Positions 25,344 through 33,188 of a stretch of DNA of 64,000 bases are shown piece after piece. Position 1 is the first letter of the stretch. Every line of letters begins with the position of its first letter. This stretch comes from an uncultured Collinsella sp. (GTDB lineage Bacteria > Actinomycetota > Coriobacteriia > Coriobacteriales > Coriobacteriaceae). Where the stretch lies: the NCBI GenBank assembly GCA_900543275.1, contig UQQL01000002.1, forward strand, positions 8,036-72,035. Direction: 5' to 3'. The notes under the pieces are model-generated. The model had not been told where the DNA came from. It saw only the letters and a list, made by a program, of their open reading frames with translations, and searched no databases. The position numbers and the translations under genes are program-made.

Positions 25344-25429
25344 CTCCCTACGCCAGCATTAACTGACAGGTTCAAAGGATTGGGCCCTATGCCCTCTCAG
25401 CCTTGTGGTTTGCACCGCCGGCACTCCCG
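25344..25429 (-). promoter_or_regulatory. TPP (THI-box) riboswitch
   Basis: Read on the minus strand, the segment has the THI-box landmarks in order: GGGAGTGC at the 5' side, GGCTGAGAGGGC (pyrimidine-binding CUGAGA), CCTTTGAACCTGTCAG and AATGCTGGCGTAGGGAG. Thiamine pyrophosphate binding should lower expression of thiM, the thiamine-binding protein and thiE through the downstream hairpin. Confidence 0.95.
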
Positions 25430-25459
25430 CATCGAATCTGTTGTTCCCTATACTAGCGC

Positions 25460-25561
25460 ACCTGCCAATATGGGACAGGTTTATTTTGGCAGGTGGCAAC
25501 AGGGGCGCTGCATTTTCCCAGATAAAACCTGCCAAGATAAACCTGTCCCTTATTGGCAGGT
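25460..25561. repeat. composite palindrome of two inverted R2-type repeats
   Basis: Two 35-nt copies, 25460-25494 and 25527-25561, are inverted relative to each other and differ at about three positions. Each is itself a hairpin (ACCTGCCAA...TTGGCAGGT) with the GGGACAGGTTTAT core. The 32-bp centre includes CCCAGATAAAA, the extension also seen at 5978-5988. It lies between the riboswitch and the HAD gene. Confidence 0.88.
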
Positions 25562-25601
25562 CGTTACAATAGACGGGATAAAGAATGACCGAGGGGACCT
25601 T

Positions 25602-26510
25602 ATGATCAAACTTGTGCTGACCGATATGGACGATACGCTGATTCCTGCTGGACACGATGGCGCCAGCGACTGCGCCATCGAGGGCATTCATGCCATGCAG
25701 GCGGCGGGCCTGCATTTTGGCCCGGTTTCGGGTCGCCAGCCGTCCGCGATGAGCTGGATGTTCCGCAATCGCTCCGAGTGCTTCTCGACCGGTGCGTTTT
25801 GCAACGGCCAGGTGATGTTTGTCGATGGCGAGGCGGTTGCCTCGCGCGCAACTGATAACGATGCCCTTATGCGCCTGGCCGACTACCTGGAGCAAGAGAC
25901 CGACGATACCTATTTGAAGGTCTACCGTCTGGGTGATGACTTTTGGGACAACGACGCCTATTGCGTGACAAGCGATCCCGAGCGTGTGCGTCGCGCCATG
26001 GAGTCAGGCGGCAACGCGTGGCTCAAGGGCGAAGAGGCTCCCTGTCGCCCTGTCGTTGACGATGCCCCGGTATACAAGGCGAATATCTGGAGTGCCCGTT
26101 CGCGCGAGGAACTCGCCGAGCTGCGCGAGCGTGTTGCCGCCGAGGTGCCGGAGCTCTCGCTCGTGTTTCCCAACAACCGCGTGCGCCTGTTCGACGTTCT
26201 TCCGACCGGCTGGGACAAGGGCTGTGCTGCGCTGGAGCTGGCGCGCGCTTTGGGCCTGACGCCCGACGAGGTGGCCGTATTCGGCGATTCCGATAACGAT
26301 TTGCCCATGATCGATGCCGTTCCCAATTCCGTTGCAGTCGCCAATGCCAACGAGGCCGTCACGGCTGCCGCGCGCTGGCATATCGGCGCTGCGGCAGATG
26401 ATGCGGTTGCCGGGGCTCTGCATCAGATTGCCGCCTGCGCCGCGACGGGGGAGATGCCGTCGTTTATGCGTCAGATGGACGCGACGGGTTTCGACGTCAC
26501 GAACGTCTAG
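25602..26510 (+). CDS. HAD-superfamily (Cof-type) phosphatase
   Basis: The 302-residue protein has HAD motif I DMDDTLIP (near residue 7), a C2-type cap and motif IV GDSDNDLPMI near residue 230. Cof-type HAD enzymes remove phosphate from sugar phosphates or cofactors such as HMP-PP or PLP; the substrate here is unknown. GAGGGG lies before ATG 25602. Eleven bases separate it from the next LysR gene, so the two are probably co-transcribed. Confidence 0.9.
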   Translation: MIKLVLTDMDDTLIPAGHDGASDCAIEGIHAMQAAGLHFGPVSGRQPSAMSWMFRNRSECFSTGAFCNGQVMFVDGEAVASRATDNDALMRLADYLEQETDDTYLKVYRLGDDFWDNDAYCVTSDPERVRRAMESGGNAWLKGEEAPCRPVVDDAPVYKANIWSARSREELAELRERVAAEVPELSLVFPNNRVRLFDVLPTGWDKGCAALELARALGLTPDEVAVFGDSDNDLPMIDAVPNSVAVANANEAVTAAARWHIGAAADDAVAGALHQIAACAATGEMPSFMRQMDATGFDVTNV

Positions 26511-26520
26511 GGAGAAAGCC

Positions 26521-27417
26521 ATGAAGCTCCAGCAGCTCAGATATGTCGTCAAAGTTGCCGAATGCGGCAGCATCACCGAGGCCTCGCGCCGACTCTTTGT
26601 GTCGCAGCCTTCGATTACCGCGTCAATTCGCGATCTCGAAAACGAGATGGGTGTACACATCTTTGAGCGCACCAACAAGGGCGTCATTGTGTCCGAGGAA
26701 GGCGAGACCTTCTTGGGCTACGCGCGCCAGGTGCTCGACCAGGCCGACCTGCTCGAGGGCAAGTACAAAGGCACGTCCGAGCAGGTGCCGCACTTTAGTG
26801 TGAGCTGCCAGCATTATTCCTTTGCCATTAATGCATTTGTCGATGTGATCCGCGAGTTCGATGCCGCGCGCTACGACTTTACCCTGCGCGAGGAGCAGAC
26901 CCACGAGATTATCGAGGACGTCGCGCATATGAAAAGCGAGCTCGGCATCCTGTACTTATCCGAGCATAACCGCGAGGTCATCGAGCGCATGCTCGCCGCC
27001 AACGAACTCGTATTCGAGGGGCTCTTCTGCGCCACGCCGCATGTCTTTGTATGCGCCGACCATCCACTGGCGGACCACGCCAGCGTGACGCTCGAAGATC
27101 TCGAGGACTACCCGTTCCTGTCCTATGAGCAGGGCAGCTATAACTCGTTTTACTATTCCGAGGAGCTGACCTCGACCTTTGAGCGTCGCAAGAATATCCG
27201 CGTGCGCGACCGTGCGACGTTGTTCAACCTAGCTATGGGCCTTAACGGCTACACGGTTTGTTCGGGCGTGATCAGCCATGAACTTAACGGCCCCGGCATT
27301 ATCTCCATTCCGCTCGATGTAGACGAGTACATGGAGATCGGCATCATCACGCGCAAGAACACGACACTTACGCGCTACGGGCAGGCCTATATCGAAGCGA
27401 TTCGTCAGCACATCTAG
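26521..27417 (+). CDS. LysR-family regulator upstream of the MetE-like gene
   Basis: The 298-residue regulator has an N-terminal winged helix (residues 1-60, with SITEASRRLFVSQPSITASI) and a LysR effector domain (about 90-295). Orientation and a 155-bp spacer holding a dyad suggest it controls the following MetE-like gene, perhaps in response to a methionine-cycle compound. GGGAGAAAGCC precedes ATG 26521. Confidence 0.93.
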   Translation: MKLQQLRYVVKVAECGSITEASRRLFVSQPSITASIRDLENEMGVHIFERTNKGVIVSEEGETFLGYARQVLDQADLLEGKYKGTSEQVPHFSVSCQHYSFAINAFVDVIREFDAARYDFTLREEQTHEIIEDVAHMKSELGILYLSEHNREVIERMLAANELVFEGLFCATPHVFVCADHPLADHASVTLEDLEDYPFLSYEQGSYNSFYYSEELTSTFERRKNIRVRDRATLFNLAMGLNGYTVCSGVISHELNGPGIISIPLDVDEYMEIGIITRKNTTLTRYGQAYIEAIRQHI

Positions 27418-27463
27418 ACTGCTGCGTTCTGCACGGGTCAAATCTCTTTATGGCAGTCCTAGC

Positions 27464-27486
27464 TGATATAGGAAACATCTATATCA
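27464..27486 (+). promoter_or_regulatory. dyad TGATATA-N9-TATATCA upstream of the MetE-like gene
   Basis: A perfect 7-bp inverted repeat in AT-rich DNA, about 90 bp before the MetE-like start and just downstream of the lysR gene. It is the best candidate LysR binding site in this spacer. Confidence 0.5.
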
Positions 27487-27572
27487 AACTGTTATAAACA
27501 TATATTTTACGATGGCCATATGAGCGCTCATACTCTGTCCCAGTAAAGCAACCAATGCAAAGGGAGATATCC

Positions 27573-28706
27573 ATGAGCACTTCGATTCAACCGAACGCGC
27601 CGTTTCGCGCCGATATCGTCGGCAGCTTTCTTCGTCCGCAGGCCGTAAAGGACGCCCGCGCTGCCTATGCGGCAGGCACGCTTGATGCCGAGGGGCTTAA
27701 GGCCGTCGAGGACGATGCCATTCGCGATTTGGTGGCAAAGCAAAAGGCCGCCGGCCTGCAGGTCATCACCGATGGCGAGTTTCGCCGCAGCTACTGGCAC
27801 CTCGATTTTATGTGGGGGCTGAACGGCGTCGAGCGTCGCACCTCGCGTACGGGCTATATGTTCCACGATGAGGAGACTACCGCCGACACCGCCGTGGTAA
27901 CCGGTTCCATTAGCGGCGAGAATCATCCGTTCGTCGAGCACTTTAAATTTGTCAAGGCGCTCGAGGGGGAGGGCCAGGTCGCACGGCAAACCATTCCGGC
28001 GCCGATCCAGACGTTCTCTGAGGTCACGCTCGATCGCTGCGATGGCCAGCAGGAGAGCCTGCGCGCTGTCTATAAGACCGACGAAGAGCTCGCCGACGCC
28101 ATCGCGGCGGCATACCGCACCGTGATTGCCGACCTGTATGCCGCAGGCTGCCGCAACATTCAATTTGATGACTGCACCTGGGGCATCTATTGCGATACCG
28201 ACTTTGTGGCAAAGACTGGTATGAGCCCGGTCGACCTGCAAAAGGTGTCCGAGCTGGGCGTGGCGCTCAACAACGCCGCCATCGAGGGCAAGCCCGACGA
28301 CCTGGTCATCAACACGCATGTGTGCCGTGGTAATTACCACTCCACCTATGCCTTCGAGGGCGGCTATGACCCCATCGCGCCGTACCTGTTCGCACACGAG
28401 AACGTCGATGCGTTTTACCTTGAGTTCGATACGCCGCGTGCCGGTGGCTTTGAGCCGCTCAAGTACGTTGCCCCCGGCAAGAAGGTCGTGTTGGGCCTAG
28501 TGACCACCAAGGCCGCTGAGCTTGAGGACGAGGATGCCATCGTCGAGCGTATTCACGAGGCTGCAAAGTATGTTCCGCTCGAGAACCTGTACCTGTCGCC
28601 TCAGTGCGGCTTTGCCAGCTGCGAGATTGGCAACAAGCTGACCGAGGACGAGCAATGGGCAAAGATCGCGCTGGTCAAGCGCATTGCCGAGCGCGTTTGG
28701 AAATAG
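27573..28706 (+). CDS. MetE C-terminal-like (cobalamin-independent) methyltransferase, YxjG/YxjH type
   Basis: The 377-residue protein matches the catalytic half of MetE: RADIVGSFLRP, DGEFRRSYW, IQFDDCTWG, INTHVCRGN (zinc-ligand HxC), FYLEFDTPRAGGFEPL and SPQCGFAS (second Cys ligand). It lacks the N-terminal half of full MetE (about 750 residues). Such short homologues transfer methyl groups to homocysteine from folate or other donors; exact chemistry varies. AAAGGGAG precedes ATG 27573. The divergent-type LysR upstream is the likely regulator. Confidence 0.9.
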   Translation: MSTSIQPNAPFRADIVGSFLRPQAVKDARAAYAAGTLDAEGLKAVEDDAIRDLVAKQKAAGLQVITDGEFRRSYWHLDFMWGLNGVERRTSRTGYMFHDEETTADTAVVTGSISGENHPFVEHFKFVKALEGEGQVARQTIPAPIQTFSEVTLDRCDGQQESLRAVYKTDEELADAIAAAYRTVIADLYAAGCRNIQFDDCTWGIYCDTDFVAKTGMSPVDLQKVSELGVALNNAAIEGKPDDLVINTHVCRGNYHSTYAFEGGYDPIAPYLFAHENVDAFYLEFDTPRAGGFEPLKYVAPGKKVVLGLVTTKAAELEDEDAIVERIHEAAKYVPLENLYLSPQCGFASCEIGNKLTEDEQWAKIALVKRIAERVWK

Positions 28707-28776
28707 CGGTAACGTTCGCAGGTGACGGCGCGTGCGAGACATGGCGTATCGCGTACAATGTTTCGGATCGTATCGT

Positions 28777-28802
28777 TCGGGCAGGTTATCCGATATGCCC
28801 GA
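28777..28802 (+). promoter_or_regulatory. inverted repeat TCGGGCA-N12-TGCCCGA in the permease leader
   Basis: A 7-bp perfect dyad ending 26 bp before the start of the NCS2 permease gene. It could be a leader hairpin or operator; no PyrR anti-terminator consensus was recognised. Confidence 0.35.
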
Positions 28803-28828
28803 TCGCCCTTCCATTCGAAAGGACATCC

Positions 28829-30163
28829 ATGTCCCAATCCTCGACGCCCGCCGTCACCGATGCCATCTACGATGCATCGTCGCTCGGCCGCCCGCGCATG
28901 TTCCTGCTCGGCCTGCAGCACCTGTTTGCCATGTTTGGCGCCACGGTACTGGTGCCCGTGCTCACCGGCCTCTCGGTATCGGCAACGCTTTTGTTTGCCG
29001 GCTTGGGCACGCTGCTGTTCCACTCCCTGTCGCGCGGTAAGGTGCCGGCATTTTTGGGCTCATCGTTTGCCTTTATTGCCGGTTATGCCGCAATCGCACC
29101 CAACGGCGAGGCCGAGCTTTTGCCCTACGCCTGCCTGGGCGTAGCTTGTGCCGGCCTGCTCTATCCGGTGCTTGCGGCACTCTTCCGCGCGTTTGGCGCC
29201 AAGCGCGTCATGCGCTTCTTCCCGCCGGTGGTGACTGGCCCCATCGTCATTTCGATCGGTCTGATCCTGGCAAGCTCCGCTATTGCCAACTGCCAGACCA
29301 ACTGGCTTGTTGCCGTTGTCGCCGTGGCAGTGATCGTCATCTGCAACATCTGGGGCCGTGGCATGGTTAAGATCGTGCCGATCTTGCTGGGCGTTGTGGT
29401 GAGCTATGCCGTTGCGGCTGCGCTCGGCGAGGTTGATTTCTCGGGCGTTGCCGCCGCTTCGTGGGTCGGTCTGCCCGTCGTGTGGGACAACACCGTGTTT
29501 GCACTCTTTGGGCCGCAGTTCGATAGCGGTCTTGCCACGACGGCCATCATCACCATCATGCCGTTGGCCTTTGCAACCATGATCGAGCATATCGGTGATA
29601 TCTCCGCTATTGGCTCCACCTGCGAGCGTAACTACATTGCCGATCCCGGCCTGCATCGCACGCTGCTCGGCGATGGTCTCGCCACGATCCTGGCTTCGCT
29701 CTTTGGCGCTCCGGCCAACACCACGTATGGCGAGAACACCGGCGTGCTCGCTCTGACGCGCGTGTTCGACCCGCGCGTGATTCGCATTGCCGCGTGCTGC
29801 GCCATCGTGCTTTCGTTCTGCCCCAAGTTCGCTGCCGTGATCGCCGCCATGCCGGCGTGTGTAATCGGCGGTGTGTCGCTCGTGCTCTATGGCATGATCA
29901 GCGCCGTGGGCGTGCGCAACCTCATTGAGAACCAGGTCGATTTCCAGAACAACCGCAACGTGCTGGTGGCCGCTCTTGTGCTCGTGCTTTCGCTCGGCAT
30001 CGCGTACAGCACCGCCGGCGCCATCGTGTTGGAGCTGGGCGGCGTGACGATTTCGCTTTCGGGTCTTGCCGTGGGTTCGCTGGTGGGTATCGTGCTCAAT
30101 GCGATTCTGCCGGGTAATGACTTTGAGTTTGATGTCTCGGAACTCGAAGGGTCTGCCGAATAG
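28829..30163 (+). CDS. uraA: uracil/xanthine permease, NCS2 family
   Basis: The 444-residue protein has about fourteen helices with the UraA core and gate. FLLGLQHLFAMFGATVLVP opens it, and GENTGVLALTRVFDP carries the NCS2 signature, with AFATMIEHIGDISAIG supplying the substrate-binding Glu. It should import uracil (or a related base) with protons. GAAAGGA precedes the ATG. A strong terminator follows. The AzgA-type permease at 35169 is a second, more distant NCS2-superfamily member in the window. Confidence 0.92.
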   Translation: MSQSSTPAVTDAIYDASSLGRPRMFLLGLQHLFAMFGATVLVPVLTGLSVSATLLFAGLGTLLFHSLSRGKVPAFLGSSFAFIAGYAAIAPNGEAELLPYACLGVACAGLLYPVLAALFRAFGAKRVMRFFPPVVTGPIVISIGLILASSAIANCQTNWLVAVVAVAVIVICNIWGRGMVKIVPILLGVVVSYAVAAALGEVDFSGVAAASWVGLPVVWDNTVFALFGPQFDSGLATTAIITIMPLAFATMIEHIGDISAIGSTCERNYIADPGLHRTLLGDGLATILASLFGAPANTTYGENTGVLALTRVFDPRVIRIAACCAIVLSFCPKFAAVIAAMPACVIGGVSLVLYGMISAVGVRNLIENQVDFQNNRNVLVAALVLVLSLGIAYSTAGAIVLELGGVTISLSGLAVGSLVGIVLNAILPGNDFEFDVSELEGSAE

Positions 30164-30183
30164 CAGCTGTGTCCAACTCAGTT

Positions 30184-30224
30184 AAAAAGCCGGCCATGCG
30201 TCCGATGCGCATGGCCGGCTTTTT
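30184..30224. terminator. bidirectional terminator between uraA and the esterase gene
   Basis: AAAAAGCCGGCCATGCG and CGCATGGCCGGCTTTTT form a perfect 17-bp stem with T tracts on both strands, separating two convergent genes. Confidence 0.95.
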
Positions 30225-30888
30225 AGTGCGCAAGAACCCAGTGGATGCCACGCGCCATGCGCAGGTCGGTTTGGGCAAAGTGGTTGCCGGGGTTGAGTTC
30301 CAGTGTTGTGAGGATGCCGCGCTCAACGAGCAACGTTTCCATTGCGCGTGTGTCGTCGAGTACATGCCGCATCATGCGGTTGGGCGTCTTGGTTTCCTTT
30401 TTGCCGAGTGACAGGTAGACGGCTTGCGGGCTGCCGGCAAAAGGGGCCGTGCTGGCACGGTCGACAAAGTCGGGAAACCATAGCGACCCCGATGCGCTCG
30501 CGGCGCGGTCAAAGGCGTCGGTTTGCCAGAGGGACCAGAGTGCGAAGAGGCCCGCGAGCGAGTAACCGGCAATGCCGCGCCAGGTGGGCGGCTGAGGAAG
30601 CGACGACTCGACCTGGGGGATTATCTGATTCAGCAGCTCATCAAGAAAATCGGCAGCTTGGCCGCCGAAAGGCTCGGCATCGCGTACGGTCCCGTCGCAT
30701 GCCCAGGGGCTCAGCTCGCGATTCCAATCGAGCCCGCCAATGGTGACGAGGGCGAATGGCGGACAGTCGAGCTCTCGGCAACACTTATAAACCTCGCTGC
30801 CGTCGCCCACGACCACAGGAAGGTAGATGACAGGCGCGCTTTCCGTATGATTCGAATAAACGGCTATCTGCTTTTGATGCGCTTCCAT
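30223..30888 (-). CDS. alpha/beta-hydrolase esterase, enterochelin-esterase-like
   Basis: The 221-residue protein has the nucleophile elbow GYSLAG (near residue 108), oxyanion-side FALVTIGGLDWNRELSPW, and a catalytic His in NPGNHFAQTDLRMARG near the C-terminus. This is the esterase D / Fes-like fold acting on small esters. No signal peptide is seen, so it is probably cytosolic. The stop overlaps the shared terminator. Substrate is unknown. Confidence 0.87.
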   Translation of the reverse strand: MEAHQKQIAVYSNHTESAPVIYLPVVVGDGSEVYKCCRELDCPPFALVTIGGLDWNRELSPWACDGTVRDAEPFGGQAADFLDELLNQIIPQVESSLPQPPTWRGIAGYSLAGLFALWSLWQTDAFDRAASASGSLWFPDFVDRASTAPFAGSPQAVYLSLGKKETKTPNRMMRHVLDDTRAMETLLVERGILTTLELNPGNHFAQTDLRMARGIHWVLAH

Positions 30889-31000
30889 GACGGGCTTCTC
30901 TCAGTGTTGTGATATCGGCAGCCCCAATTGTCGCATGCCAGCGTATGCCGGTTGGGCTAGACCAAAGACAATCTCGTGCATCCCCTGCGGACGCATATGG

Positions 31001-31040
31001 AAAACGCCACCGCCGGAGGGGAGCTCGGCGGTGGCGTTGT
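31001..31040 (-). terminator. terminator of the first beta-helix surface-protein gene
   Basis: AACGCCACCGCC and GGCGGTGGCGTT form a perfect 12-bp stem that ends in a T run on the minus strand. It is duplicated at 33094-33131. Confidence 0.88.
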
Positions 31041-31095
31041 TAAACGGTGCTGGGGCTCGGGGCCTTCGCGGGAGCTGCCATGTGCGCAGAGGCGT

Positions 31096-32886
31096 CTAAG
31101 AACGCTTACGGCTCGCCATGGTGCCTGCGGCGATAGCGGCTGTTCCCGCAAGGACGGTTGCCACGATGGCCGCACCCGAGGTGTCGCCGGTTGCCGCGAG
31201 CACGCCGGTAGTCTTGGCTTTCGTGATTGAAGCCGCAACGGCCTTGGTCGGCTTTGAGCCCTCAGGTTTGGGGTTCTGCTTGGACTCCGCGGGCTTGCTT
31301 TCTGCGGGCTTGGTCTCGTCGGGCTTGGGGTCTTCCGGCTTGGCTACCTCGGGAGGTGCGATGACCATGCTCTTGGCGACAGCTTCGTTATAGGGGGAGT
31401 CGATCACAGCGTCGCCCGTGCCGATGGCTTGGCCTGCCTCGTAGATGCCGTCACGGAGCTTGCGATAGTCAATGACCTTGCCGCCTTCGGGCGTCTGGAT
31501 GGCGGCGTTCTCAATCTTGATGGTGCCGATTGTCTTGCCGTCAGCGCTCATGGCACGGGCAAAGATTGCCGCTGTATCTCCTTCGGCCGTTACCTTGCTG
31601 CGGATGATCGAGATGACTGCGGGTGTGACGCCCTCGCTGGTCTGGGCGATGATGCCGATGTTCTCGCCTTGGGGCTCGGGGCTCGTCTCACCATCTTGGT
31701 TTTCGCTGTAGGGGATGGGGCCGTCGCCGTTCTCGACATAGCGGGCTATGGCCTTGACAACGGAGTCGCTGATGTAGATGTGGCCACCCTCCTCGTTGGG
31801 TCGATCGTTTCTGGTGGAGAATGCAGCCGAAACCTCGCCTTCCGCAAACGCGTCCACGGTGGAGCCGTTCTTGACGACGATATCGTCTTGGTAGGTGAAG
31901 AGGGCAATGGCGCCACCGTATCTGCCTTTACTTGCGCGGACTGTCACGTTTGCATGATCGAGTGTGATGCCCTTGTGGGCATAGACGCCATATTCAACAC
32001 CGTTTGCGTTGAGGGAGGCGTTTGTGGCTGCGAGGCTGCCCTTGGCCTCGACGGCGGCGTCTTTCTCGGAGCTCGCCTTGACCTGGCTGCCGTCCGAGAT
32101 ATTGATGTTGCCGCCGCTCCAAATGGCCTCACCATCGGCTGAGCTTGCCTCGACTGTGCCGCCACCCTTGATGGTGAGGTTCTTGTCGGTTCCGATACCC
32201 TTGTCCTTGGTAGCCCTGGCGGTGACGGCCCCGCTGTCGTCAATCGTGATATTGCCGTTTGCCCTGATGCCATCCGATACGCCCGTGGCGTTGACGTTGC
32301 CCGAACCTTTGATAGCGAGATCGCCCTCGGCGTCGATGGCATCAAATCCAGCGCTCGTGGCGTTGACGGATCCGGCTCCGTCGATGTTGATATTACCCGT
32401 GGAGAGGATAGCGTCCTCAGTAGATGTCACGCTGAGCGTGCTGCCCGCGTTGCCTTGGATATTGAGCTCGGCGTTCTCATTCTTGCCATGAGAAGCCTTG
32501 ATGCCTTCGATCCAGTCGGCAGTGACGATGTTGTTTCCCGAGTAATTCACGTTGAGCTTGCCTGCGGCCTGGATCTCGCCGCCGTTATAGTTGTTGAGCT
32601 TCAAGTCGTCGGCGCCGTCCCACGACCAGGTGCCGGTCTCGTCGCCCGCCGCAGTGCCGGCGTTGTATTTGGTTTCGCCGACCTTGACCCATTCCGCCGC
32701 GAGCGAGACGCTCGGCATGAGCAGCGAGCTCGCCGTGAGCGCGCACACGGCGCCTACGACGATGCGGCGCGTCACGCGGCGCCAGCTGCCGTGCGCGAGT
32801 CCTATGCGACGGCGAACGTCGGGTTCGGCAACATGGGTTCCGGCGGTAGTGTCATTGCGTTTGGGGGTCGTGAACAAGGCTGCCAT
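31096..32886 (-). CDS. secreted beta-helix cell-surface protein with LAATGD anchor (copy 1)
   Basis: The 596-residue protein has a long signal peptide (RRIVVGAVCALTASSLLMPSVSLAAEW, residues about 40-66). About 20 imperfect beta-strand repeats follow (types NINIDGAGSVNATS, NITIDDSGAVTARA), predicted to form a right-handed beta-helix like Cthe_2159 / carbohydrate-binding DUF4353 proteins. A Pro/Lys/Glu-rich wall spacer (PKPDETKPAESK) comes next, then LAATGD, a hydrophobic helix and RKRS. That end is a sortase-type signal with Ala in place of Pro. It should be wall-attached, with a carbohydrate or surface-binding role. ATG 32886 follows GGGAG. Confidence 0.85.
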   Translation of the reverse strand: MAALFTTPKRNDTTAGTHVAEPDVRRRIGLAHGSWRRVTRRIVVGAVCALTASSLLMPSVSLAAEWVKVGETKYNAGTAAGDETGTWSWDGADDLKLNNYNGGEIQAAGKLNVNYSGNNIVTADWIEGIKASHGKNENAELNIQGNAGSTLSVTSTEDAILSTGNINIDGAGSVNATSAGFDAIDAEGDLAIKGSGNVNATGVSDGIRANGNITIDDSGAVTARATKDKGIGTDKNLTIKGGGTVEASSADGEAIWSGGNINISDGSQVKASSEKDAAVEAKGSLAATNASLNANGVEYGVYAHKGITLDHANVTVRASKGRYGGAIALFTYQDDIVVKNGSTVDAFAEGEVSAAFSTRNDRPNEEGGHIYISDSVVKAIARYVENGDGPIPYSENQDGETSPEPQGENIGIIAQTSEGVTPAVISIIRSKVTAEGDTAAIFARAMSADGKTIGTIKIENAAIQTPEGGKVIDYRKLRDGIYEAGQAIGTGDAVIDSPYNEAVAKSMVIAPPEVAKPEDPKPDETKPAESKPAESKQNPKPEGSKPTKAVAASITKAKTTGVLAATGDTSGAAIVATVLAGTAAIAAGTMASRKRS

Positions 32887-33093
32887 GGTTGCTCCCGTTC
32901 TCAAAGGGCCTATACGGCTAGGTTCAGCGTATCTGCTGGATGTTGCCGGCGGTAGTGCCGTTTGGAGGGCAAAATGTCCATAATCCGGAAGAGGAATAAG
33001 CTGCGCACCTACGCGTTGTCGGGCATTAATCACAAAGCGCGGAGCCGCCTGTTGCGACTCCGCTCGCGTGTGCACCATACGAGTGCAAACAGG
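32887..33093 (-). promoter_or_regulatory. conserved leader of surface-protein copy 1, with a remnant of a duplicated terminator
   Basis: About 110 bp upstream of the start matches the leader of copy 2 (34962-35050) closely, including GGGCCTAT and GGTAGTGCCGTTTGGAG. Further out, AAAGCGCGGAGCCGC...GCGACTCCGC (33044-33064) resembles the terminator at 35101-35145 but has lost its right arm, marking the boundary of the tandem duplication. Confidence 0.55.
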
Positions 33094-33131
33094 AAACGCC
33101 ACCGCCGGAGGGGGGCTCGGCGGTGGCGTTG
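33094..33131 (-). terminator. terminator of the second beta-helix surface-protein gene
   Basis: AACGCCACCGCC and GGCGGTGGCGTT again form a 12-bp stem, nearly identical to that at 31001-31040 and part of the same duplication. Confidence 0.88.
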
Positions 33132-33188
33132 CTAAACGGTGCGCGGACTAGGCGGCTTTAAAAGTGTCGGTTCGTGTATGAAGGGCGT

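Noticed and set aside
32887..33000. c-di-GMP riboswitch in the surface-gene leaders
   Set aside because: The GEMM core (GCAAA...GGGACGCAAAGC-type) is absent, so the similarity does not hold.
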